A stretch of DNA of 6,022 bases. It comes from Cyclobacteriaceae bacterium (GTDB taxonomy: Bacteria; Bacteroidota; Bacteroidia; Cytophagales; Cyclobacteriaceae). Below the pieces are notes generated by a model, which saw only the letters and a list, made by a program, of their open reading frames with translations, was not told the origin of the DNA and made no database searches. Position numbers and translations under genes: made by a program. Location of the stretch: NCBI GenBank assembly GCA_025358195.1, contig JANYKP010000405.1, forward strand, positions 1 to 6,022, given 5' to 3'. Below are positions 1-5,578 of this stretch, piece by piece; position 1 is the first letter of the stretch; each line of letters opens with the position of its first letter.

Positions 1-250
1 CAATTTTATTTGTGACGTCCACAAGCTCGGCAGCTTGTAATGAATTTAGTGAGCCGATTTTTATTTTTCCACTTTCATCAATACCAATGTCAAGTACCTG
101 CCATTTATCCTGGTAGAAACATTTTCCTCCACGCAAAACGGTTTTCAAATCGGATTGCTCCGGGAAAGATATTCTTGCAACCGCCGATAGGCCGGAAATG
201 AGTGTGGCGGTTAGTGCGCCGGTTGCTTTAATGAATGATCTTCGTTTCAT
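1..250 (-). CDS. Tat-exported amidohydrolase-like protein, 5' part only
   Basis: Only the first 83 codons are inside the window; the gene continues past base 1. Translation from the ATG at 250 starts MKRRSFIKATG. This is a twin-arginine signal: RR at residues 3-4 in an RRSFIK motif, a hydrophobic stretch at about 11-25, and an AVA at 23-25 that could be the signal peptidase site. The protein is therefore probably exported folded to the periplasm. After the signal, residues 35-83 read as the small N-terminal beta-sandwich of the amidohydrolase superfamily (dihydroorotase, D-aminoacylase and deacetylase-like enzymes): a VLRGGK strand, an LDIGID strand, a GKI turn, then ELVDVTNKI where family members usually have a strand leading to the PGFID motif. 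The metal-binding residues would lie outside the window, so the substrate cannot be judged. A near-perfect hairpin repeat sits in the 5' leader, ending 23 bases before the ATG. The reading frame and Tat motif are clear; the family call is by pattern only. Confidence 0.65.
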   Translation of the reverse strand, partial: MKRRSFIKATGALTATLISGLSAVARISFPEQSDLKTVLRGGKCFYQDKWQVLDIGIDESGKIKIGSLNSLQAAELVDVTNKI

Positions 251-273
251 TATAAATGGTTTAACGACATAGA

Positions 274-316
274 CACATAGTACACATAGGGTTCACGCGG
301 CTATGTGCACTATGTG
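274..316. repeat. Hairpin repeat built of CTATGTG words
   Basis: The arms are CACATAGTACACATAG (274-289) and CTATGTGCACTATGTG (301-316), 16 bases each, separated by an 11-base loop. They pair at 15 of 16 positions. The exception is A282 opposite C308, which becomes a U-G wobble in a minus-strand transcript, so the stem is continuous in RNA from the miaA/amidohydrolase strand. Each arm repeats the word CTATGTG (or its complement) at a 9-base step, and a further ACATAG lies at 267-272, just outside the left arm. The element takes up most of the 75-base gap between miaA and the amidohydrolase gene, beginning about 9 bases after the miaA stop. There is no T tract after the stem, so it is not a standard intrinsic terminator, though it could still end or protect a transcript. 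Confidence 0.85.
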
Positions 317-325
317 GTAAATGGA

Positions 326-1234
326 TCAGCCGACATGTTTTTCTATTATAAAATTCAAAATCCCATTCCAATCCTCCGGATGAAACCAACGAATCTCCCT
401 GTCTTTCCTGAACCAAGTCAACTGTCGCTTGGCATACCGGCGCGAATTTCTTTTCATCAGCCGTATCGCCTCCTCACGGTCATATATTCCTTCAAAGAAT
501 CCAAACGCCTCCAGATAGCCTACCGTTTGTAATGCGTTAAGGTGACGAAGCGTGAAGAATTTTTCGGCTTCGTCAAACAGGCCTTTTTCAACCATGCTGT
601 CCATCCGTTTGTCAATCTGCTCGTACAATTCCAGCCGACCCAACTCCAGGCCGATTTTGACCACGCGAAAAGGAAGGTCAATTTTCTTCTTTTTATGAAA
701 TCCCGAAAATGCTTTGCCTGTGCTTCGTATTATTTCCAGCGAACGCATGAGCCGTTGTGGATTTTGCCGGTCGACAACTTCAAAATAGTCGGGATCCTGT
801 GATGCTACTTCCTCTTGTAACCAACCCAAGCCTTTTAGTCCATATTCCTCCAAAATCCTGATCCGGATTGCCGCAGGCACATCGGGAAGTTCATCAAAAC
901 CTTCCAGCACCGACTTGATATAGAGTCCTGAACCGCCGCACATCAACACCTGGTCATGTGTTTTGAAAAGTTCATCGATCACTTCCCGGGCTTCCCTGCC
1001 AAACGTTCCAGCGTCGTATTCCTCCTCCACCGACTTTGTATTGATAAAGTGATGCTTCACCTGCAACAATTCATTAATAGAAGGCTTGGCGGTACCTATT
1101 TCCAGTTCTTTATAAATCTGTCGCGAATCCGCTGAGATGATTTCAGTTTTGTAGAATTCTGCTAATTTGATGGCTAATCCTGTCTTCCCCACCGCGGTAG
1201 GTCCCACGATCACAATCAGGTTCTTGGTACTCAT
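326..1234 (-). CDS. miaA: tRNA dimethylallyltransferase MiaA
   Basis: MiaA transfers a dimethylallyl group from DMAPP to N6 of adenosine 37 in tRNAs that read codons starting with U, in the cytoplasm. The protein is 302 residues, a normal length. Motifs occur in the family order: P-loop GPTAVGKT (11-18), ISADSRQIY (33-41) with the catalytic/substrate Asp36, GTAKP (47-51), HHF and an EEYDAGTF segment, the GGSGLYI loop, QNPQRLMRSLEI, and the C-terminal RYAKRQLTWFR (266-276) that contacts tRNA. I chose the ATG at 1234 because the P-loop strand begins right after it. An in-frame ATG at 1273 would add 13 residues (MLSTFHFKLFLYT), but these are encoded by the heptamer repeat at 1244-1322 and match nothing in the family. 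No clear Shine-Dalgarno precedes the start. The gene is divergent from the 1359-3999 group and followed by a hairpin repeat. Complete, with no sign of damage. Confidence 0.97.
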   Translation of the reverse strand: MSTKNLIVIVGPTAVGKTGLAIKLAEFYKTEIISADSRQIYKELEIGTAKPSINELLQVKHHFINTKSVEEEYDAGTFGREAREVIDELFKTHDQVLMCGGSGLYIKSVLEGFDELPDVPAAIRIRILEEYGLKGLGWLQEEVASQDPDYFEVVDRQNPQRLMRSLEIIRSTGKAFSGFHKKKKIDLPFRVVKIGLELGRLELYEQIDKRMDSMVEKGLFDEAEKFFTLRHLNALQTVGYLEAFGFFEGIYDREEAIRLMKRNSRRYAKRQLTWFRKDREIRWFHPEDWNGILNFIIEKHVG

Positions 1235-1243
1235 CGTGTAAAG

Positions 1244-1322
1244 AAAAAGCTTAAAGTGGAAAGTAGAAAGCAAAAAGCCGGGACCGCCAACTTTATAGCT
1301 TTAGCTTTTAGCTTTACGCTTT
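1244..1322. repeat. Imperfect inverted repeat of (G/A)CTTTNN heptamers
   Basis: The left half, read on the minus strand from 1278 to 1244, is five exact seven-base units: GCTTTTT, GCTTTCT, ACTTTCC, ACTTTAA, GCTTTTT. The right half, read on the plus strand at 1296-1322, is TAGCTTT three times (the first two overlapping by one base) and then ACGCTTT. The two halves therefore face each other as an inverted repeat, about 32 bases per arm (1246-1277 against 1291-1322). They align with one gap and roughly three quarters identity, around a GC-richer centre at 1278-1290. One strand of each arm is nearly pure purine. The element fills most of the 124-base gap between the divergent genes miaA and the 1359 gene, so promoters for both must lie in or beside it. 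I see no convincing Bacteroidota promoter (TTG plus TAnnTTTG) there. Confidence 0.75.
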
Positions 1323-1358
1323 AAATCCTACCTTGCAAACAAAAATTCGCCACTACGA

Positions 1359-1631
1359 ATGATTAAATACACCAATCAATTCCTTGTAAAACTGGAAGAT
1401 CTCATTGCCGAATCGGATTATTTTCTTCGCTACGAAAAAGGAAATTTCAAATCAGGTTACTGCCTGCTCCACGACCAAAAGATCATTATTGTCAACAAGT
1501 TTTTTACCACGGAGGGCAAGATTAACATCTTATTGGAGATCCTCCGAACGGTGCCGCTGAACACCACCAAATTCAGCGAGAAAAACCTTAAGCTCTACGA
1601 AGAACTATCCCAGGAAGAAGTGAAACTTTAG
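1359..1631 (+). CDS. Small conserved-looking protein of unknown function
   Basis: The product is 90 residues, soluble, with no signal peptide or membrane segment. I do not recognise a named family. It begins with a charged, probably helical stretch (about 1-22), followed by YFLRYEKGNFKSGYC (21-35), the beta-rich LLHDQKIIIVNKFF (36-49), a helix TTEGKINILLEILRTV (50-65), and an acidic/basic C-terminal helix (72-90). The RYEKGNFKSG and VNKFF segments look like conserved signatures, and I have an impression of similar short proteins in other Bacteroidota, but I cannot verify this. It starts at an ATG and is the first gene of the plus-strand group. Its TAG stop is in the same frame as the next gene's TTG start, with a single codon (TCA) between them, so the two are almost certainly co-transcribed and probably translationally coupled. 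That it is a real gene is supported by the packing and by protein-like composition. Confidence 0.75.
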   Translation: MIKYTNQFLVKLEDLIAESDYFLRYEKGNFKSGYCLLHDQKIIIVNKFFTTEGKINILLEILRTVPLNTTKFSEKNLKLYEELSQEEVKL

Positions 1632-1634
1632 TCA

Positions 1635-2396
1635 TTGAAAATTACATTTCTTGGAAGCGGTACATCACAAGGCGTGCCCGTGATCGGGTGCGATTGCGAC
1701 GTGTGCCGCTCCCTTGATTTTCGAGACAAGCGCCTTCGCACATCCGTGCACATCGAAGCAAACGGGAAAAGTTTTGTCATCGACACCGGACCCGACTTTC
1801 GTCAGCAGATGCTTCGCGAAAATATCAAACGACTGGATGCCGTCATCTTTACGCATGGACATAAAGATCATACCGCTGGACTTGACGATGTTCGGGCCTA
1901 CAATTTCTTACAACAAATAAACATGCCGGTATACGGTCAAAAGCAGTTACTGGAACAGTTGCGGACTGAATTCTACTATGCCTTTGAGCCTCAGAAATAC
2001 CCGGGCATCCCACTGCTTGACCTGATTGAAATAACCGATCAACCTTTTCAAGCTTCCGGCGTGACATTTACACCCTTACCCGTACAACATTTACATATGC
2101 CGGTCCTTGGCTTTCGCATTAACGATTTCAGCTACATCACTGATGCGAATTTCATCCCCGAAGAAACCTTTAAAAAATTAGAAGGAACAAAAATTCTTGT
2201 ACTTAACGCCCTGCAACGGGAAAAACACGTATCCCACTTTAATCTTGAACAGGCCATCGGAGTTGCCAAACGAATCGGTGCTCAGCAAACCTATTTCATT
2301 CACATTAGTCATAAGTTGGGAACTCATAAACTAATAGAAAAAGAGCTTTCTAGATCCATCGCTTTGGCGTATGACGGGCTAAGCGTTACTTTGTAG
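1635..2396 (+). CDS. Metallo-beta-lactamase-fold phosphodiesterase-like hydrolase (PhnP-like)
   Basis: This 253-residue cytoplasmic protein belongs to the metallo-beta-lactamase superfamily, in the branch that includes PhnP (5-phosphoribosyl 1,2-cyclic phosphate phosphodiesterase). It opens with the branch's KITFLGSGTSQGVPVIGC and has a Cys cluster C19-x-C21-x-x-C24, which in PhnP holds a structural zinc. Further landmarks are RTS (35-37), IDTGPDFRQQ (49-58), the metal motif T-H-G-H-K-D-H (H74, H76, D78, H79), a likely metal ligand H152, the ligand YITDANF with D170, HVSHF (198-202), and the terminal FIHISHKLG with H226. All expected metal ligands are present, so it should be active. Here phn genes are absent, so the substrate may well be another cyclic phosphodiester; I give no symbol. 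The start must be the TTG at 1635: the preceding in-frame codon but one is the TAG of the upstream gene, and the next ATG is at residue 59, past the conserved N-terminus. Confidence 0.9.
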   Translation: MKITFLGSGTSQGVPVIGCDCDVCRSLDFRDKRLRTSVHIEANGKSFVIDTGPDFRQQMLRENIKRLDAVIFTHGHKDHTAGLDDVRAYNFLQQINMPVYGQKQLLEQLRTEFYYAFEPQKYPGIPLLDLIEITDQPFQASGVTFTPLPVQHLHMPVLGFRINDFSYITDANFIPEETFKKLEGTKILVLNALQREKHVSHFNLEQAIGVAKRIGAQQTYFIHISHKLGTHKLIEKELSRSIALAYDGLSVTL

Positions 2397-2448
2397 CATC
2401 TGAGCTGTCACAAGGGGTGATAAGAAGATACTATTACTAATCTATCAT

Positions 2449-3999
2449 TTGCATAACAATTATTACTTCCTGAGGCACCTCAGCGCTGAACTGGCCAATC
2501 GGATCATCGGCTTCACCCTTGTTTCTTGTTTCAGTCAGAATAAAGATGAATTGGTCATTGAGTTGAACGACGGGAAAATTTCTTTTTTTATTAAAACCAG
2601 CCTACAACCTGAATTTCAATGTATATCGTTTCCACGCTCCTATAACCGGGCTAAAAAGAATAGCGTGGATCTCTTCAACCCGTTAGTGATGAATAAGGTC
2701 ATTAGCATCCGGCAATTTTCCAACGAGCGCAGTTTTGCCCTACTCCTGGAAAATGAAAATGCGCTAGTCTTTAAAATGCATTCTGCGCGGGCCAACATCG
2801 TGTGGTTTGCCGCTGAAAGGGTCCAGGAGATTTTTAGAAATAATTTTCATGCCGACCTTGAATTGAGAATGAACGAGTTGGACCGGTCCATCGACTGGAG
2901 CTATGAGTGCTTTCTGCAAAACCAGTCAAATCTTCAGTCGGTCTATTTAACGTTTGGAAAATCCGTATGGAGTTTTTTGAGGGAACACAACTTCGATGAG
3001 TTAGATCCGGAAAAGAGGTGGCGACTACTTCAGGAGACACGTACCCGCCTTGAAAAACCAGACTATCATCTTCTTGAAAAAGAAGGCGCATTTGTATTTT
3101 CTCTGTTACCTTCCGGTGACACTGTAAAAACATTTACAGATCCGATGGAGGCTATCAATGAATTCTTTATTCGCCGGGTTTCCACAGCTGCTTTTCAGAA
3201 AGAAAAGCTGCACCTCCTGGCGCATGTACAGGGAAAATTGAAGCAAGGTGTATCGTTCCTGGAAAAAACAAACCAAAAACTGATAGCGTTGAAGGGTGAT
3301 AATCATTATCAGCAGTGGGCCGACCTGATCATGGCAAATCTCAATACGATCAGTCCGGGCCGCGAAAACATTGAAGTTGAAAATTTTTATGATGATCAAA
3401 GACCTGTTCTGATCAAACTCAGAAAAGAACTGAGTCCTCAAAAAAACGCTGAAGCGTACTATCGCAAATCAAAGAACCGGGCGATCGAAATTAATATCAT
3501 AAAAGAATCAATAGCGCGAAAGGAAAAAGAAATGCAGCAACTAGGTGACTGGCACTTGTCCCTTCAGATGGCAGATGACCTATCATCAATAAAAAGAATT
3601 TCGGATATCCTCCTGAAACAATCGCCTGATAAACAAGTGAAGCAATCCAAACCGTATCACGAATTTGAGTTTAAAGGATTTAATATCTGGGTAGGGAAAA
3701 ATGCAATTGCCAATGATACCCTCACACTCAAGTATTCTTTTAAAGAAGATTTGTGGCTGCATGCGAAAGACGTCGCAGGATCGCATGTATTGATCAAGTT
3801 CCAAGCTGGAAAACCGTTCCCAAAGGAGGTGATCGAAAGAGCAGCCGGGCTGGCCGCATACTATTCCAAACGAAAAAACGAGTCGTTGTGCCCGGTAGCA
3901 GTCACACCAAAGAAATTTGTACGAAAACGAAAAGGAGACCCGGCTGGAGCGGTGGTGGTGGAGCGGGAGGAAGTGATACTTGTGGAGCCGAGGGAGTGA
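2449..3999 (+). CDS. NFACT family protein (RqcH/Rqc2/FbpA-like), Bacteroidota type
   Basis: NFACT proteins bind 60S/50S subunits with peptidyl-tRNA; RqcH and Rqc2 add C-terminal tails to stalled chains, and some homologs were named fibronectin-binding. Here 516 residues form an N-terminal NFACT-N region (1 to about 180), a middle region with TFGKSVWSFL, a long charged coiled coil (about 235-395), and a clear NFACT-R domain (about 404-511). The last shows FNIWVGKNAIANDTLTLK, DLWLHAKDVAGSHV (434-447), AAGLAAYYSKRKNE, and a basic KKFVRKRKGDPAG stretch. The N-terminus has HNNYY where RqcH proteins have FDG, and Q89-FSN-E93-R94 where they have the DR pair, so two acidic residues linked to tailing are changed. 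The start is a TTG at 2449: the frame is open back to the stop at 2401 but has no ATG or GTG. The 52-base gap after the hydrolase gene shows no terminator, so the three plus-strand genes may form one operon. Confidence 0.9.
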   Translation: MHNNYYFLRHLSAELANRIIGFTLVSCFSQNKDELVIELNDGKISFFIKTSLQPEFQCISFPRSYNRAKKNSVDLFNPLVMNKVISIRQFSNERSFALLLENENALVFKMHSARANIVWFAAERVQEIFRNNFHADLELRMNELDRSIDWSYECFLQNQSNLQSVYLTFGKSVWSFLREHNFDELDPEKRWRLLQETRTRLEKPDYHLLEKEGAFVFSLLPSGDTVKTFTDPMEAINEFFIRRVSTAAFQKEKLHLLAHVQGKLKQGVSFLEKTNQKLIALKGDNHYQQWADLIMANLNTISPGRENIEVENFYDDQRPVLIKLRKELSPQKNAEAYYRKSKNRAIEINIIKESIARKEKEMQQLGDWHLSLQMADDLSSIKRISDILLKQSPDKQVKQSKPYHEFEFKGFNIWVGKNAIANDTLTLKYSFKEDLWLHAKDVAGSHVLIKFQAGKPFPKEVIERAAGLAAYYSKRKNESLCPVAVTPKKFVRKRKGDPAGAVVVEREEVILVEPRE

Positions 4000-4000
4000 T

Positions 4001-4104
4001 ACTGGGTGCTAGGTTCTGGGTACTGGGTTCTGGCGGCTTGGTTCTTCATTGGAGGTGCTGGTGTCCGGGAAGCAACTAGACCAATACCCAGAACCTCGCA
4101 CCCA
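4001..4104. repeat. Inverted repeat of NCTGGGT heptamers between convergent genes
   Basis: Bases 4001-4042 read as six consecutive seven-base units: ACTGGGT, GCTAGGT, TCTGGGT, ACTGGGT, TCTGGCG, GCTTGGT. The right arm (4081-4104) carries the same words in reverse complement. The outer arms 4003-4026 and 4081-4104 pair at 22 of 24 positions; the 54 bases between them may pair weakly further in. The element starts 2 bases after the NFACT stop and ends 4 bases before the pyk stop, so it is the entire convergent spacer. A transcript from either side would fold into a long GC-rich stem. A role as a two-way terminator or 3'-end barrier is plausible by position, but neither strand has a T run after the stem. 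Confidence 0.85.
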
Positions 4105-4107
4105 ACT

Positions 4108-5535
4108 TCACTTCACTACATTCACCTTCATCATATTCGTCCTACTTCGCTCGTGGATCGGCATGCTGGCCAGGCTGATAAAAATATCTCCGGATTTAAC
4201 GTGGCCTTCTCGCTTGAGTATTTCCTGTACATCAGCAATCGTCTCATCCGTAGAGTCCGACTTTTCGTAGTAGTAAGCTCGTGTCGCCCAGACGAGGTTC
4301 ATCGTGTTAAGTATGGATTTGTTTCCGGTAAAGACAAAAATATTCGCGTTGGGGCGGTGCGATGAAGATTTAAAGGCGGTGTACCCTGAAGCAGTCATTC
4401 CAACAATTGCCTTTGCATTGACCTCTTTGGCGAGTTTACAGGCTGCCAGAATCAAGCTGTCGTGAATAAAGATCGGCGAATAAGCATCCACTTCGCGGAA
4501 GCGGTAATAGAGGTTGGCTTGCTTTTCCACCGAGCCAATGGTGCGAACCATACTGCGGATTACTTCGAGGGGATATTTTCCAGCCGCCGTTTCCGCTGAA
4601 AGCATCAGTGCATCGGCACCGTCCATGACGGCATTCGCGACATCATTTGTTTCTGCCCGCGTGGGCCGGGGATTTTCAATCATGCTCTCCATCATCTGGG
4701 TGGCCACGATCACCGGCTTGGCGAGTTTATTGCACTTTTCAACCAGCATCTTCTGCACCATCGGAACTTCCTCAAGCCATATCTCTACACCCAGGTCACC
4801 GCGGGCTACCATGACGGCATCTGTTGCGGCGAGGATGGCATCAATATTTTCCAGTGCTTCTGGTTTTTCAATTTTTGCAATGATCCGGGTTGTCGATTTG
4901 TGTTCTTCGATAATACCCCGAAGAATATCGATGTCTTTTGCTTTTCGGACAAATGAAAGTGCCACCCAGTCTACCTTGTTCTTCAGCCCGAACTCCAGGT
5001 CTATCAAATCTTTTTCTGTGAGCGAAGGTGCCGACACTTTTGAAAAGGGAAGATTGATCCCTTTACGAGATTTGAGTGGACCACCATAAATGACTTCACA
5101 TACTACATCAATCTCTCGTGCTTCTTTAACTTTCAATTCGATTTTACCATCATCGATCAGGATCATATCACCCGGCTTCACATCTCTAGGCAAGCCTTTA
5201 TAGCTGGTGCTAACAATTTCATGGTCACCGATCACTTCCCGCGTCGTGATGGTCAGTATTTGATGTTGCTTGAGAATCGTACCATCCTTCACTTCATTCA
5301 CACGAATTTTTGGACCTTGCAAATCCTGCAATAATGCGATGTGTGTGCCCATTTCTTCGTTGAGCTCACGCACAAAGTTGATCACCTTTTGATGGTCGTC
5401 GTGGGTGCCGTGAGAGAAATTCAGACGAAATACATCGACACCCTCCTTGGCGAGCGCGCGAAGCATCTCTTTGGAACTGGAGGCGGGCCCTACGGTAGCA
5501 ACGATCTTCGTCTTATTATAAGAAGCTTTTTCCAT
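4108..5535 (-). CDS. pyk: Pyruvate kinase
   Basis: Pyruvate kinase makes pyruvate and ATP from phosphoenolpyruvate and ADP, the last step of glycolysis, as a cytoplasmic tetramer. The protein is 475 residues, full length. The TIM-barrel A domain starts TKIVATVGPAS (9-19) and FRLNFSHG (36-43, with R37, N39, S41). The segment DLQGPKIRV (71-79) follows, then the mobile B domain (about 80-165), catalytic IIAKIEKPEALE (K221, metal ligand E223), MVARGDLGVEI (ligand D247), VATQMMESM with T279, and PTRAETNDVANAVMDGADALMLSAETA. The C domain runs from about 350 to the end. K76 stands where potassium-dependent enzymes have Glu (Glu117 in rabbit muscle), and L72, Q73 and V79 also fit the potassium-independent group. 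W253 replaces the proline that normally follows VEI. The ATG at 5535 is the natural start. It lies 43 bases after the IPExxxVDY gene on the same strand and is probably co-transcribed with it. Confidence 0.98.
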   Translation of the reverse strand: MEKASYNKTKIVATVGPASSSKEMLRALAKEGVDVFRLNFSHGTHDDHQKVINFVRELNEEMGTHIALLQDLQGPKIRVNEVKDGTILKQHQILTITTREVIGDHEIVSTSYKGLPRDVKPGDMILIDDGKIELKVKEAREIDVVCEVIYGGPLKSRKGINLPFSKVSAPSLTEKDLIDLEFGLKNKVDWVALSFVRKAKDIDILRGIIEEHKSTTRIIAKIEKPEALENIDAILAATDAVMVARGDLGVEIWLEEVPMVQKMLVEKCNKLAKPVIVATQMMESMIENPRPTRAETNDVANAVMDGADALMLSAETAAGKYPLEVIRSMVRTIGSVEKQANLYYRFREVDAYSPIFIHDSLILAACKLAKEVNAKAIVGMTASGYTAFKSSSHRPNANIFVFTGNKSILNTMNLVWATRAYYYEKSDSTDETIADVQEILKREGHVKSGDIFISLASMPIHERSRTNMMKVNVVK

Positions 5536-5578
5536 GCGGTAATTAAGTTCTGTGAGGCTTTAAAGTCCGGACGATTTA

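Noticed and set aside
1329..1336. TACCTTGC upstream of the 1359 gene, one T short of a Bacteroidota -7 element (TAnnTTTG).
   Set aside because: The match is imperfect and no TTG lies at the expected distance upstream, so a promoter cannot be claimed.
1612..1617. AGGAAG as a possible ribosome binding site for the TTG start at 1635.
   Set aside because: It is about 17 bases from the start, too far, and Bacteroidota generally do not rely on such sites.
2443..2451. TATCATTTG at the NFACT start resembles TAnnTTTG.
   Set aside because: It has three spacer bases rather than two and overlaps the start codon, where a promoter for this gene would make no sense.
3753..4365. Overlapping plus-strand open frames across the NFACT end, the repeat and the pyk end.
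   Set aside because: They are made of out-of-frame coding sequence and translated heptamer repeat, with biased low-complexity composition.
4514..5089. A 191-codon open frame on the plus strand opposite pyk.
   Set aside because: It is serine/threonine/alanine-rich antisense translation of a highly conserved pyruvate kinase region and shows no family motif.
5565..5572. Perfect 8-base palindrome GTCCGGAC between the IPExxxVDY gene and pyk.
   Set aside because: Too short to support a hairpin or operator without other copies, and there is no T tract.
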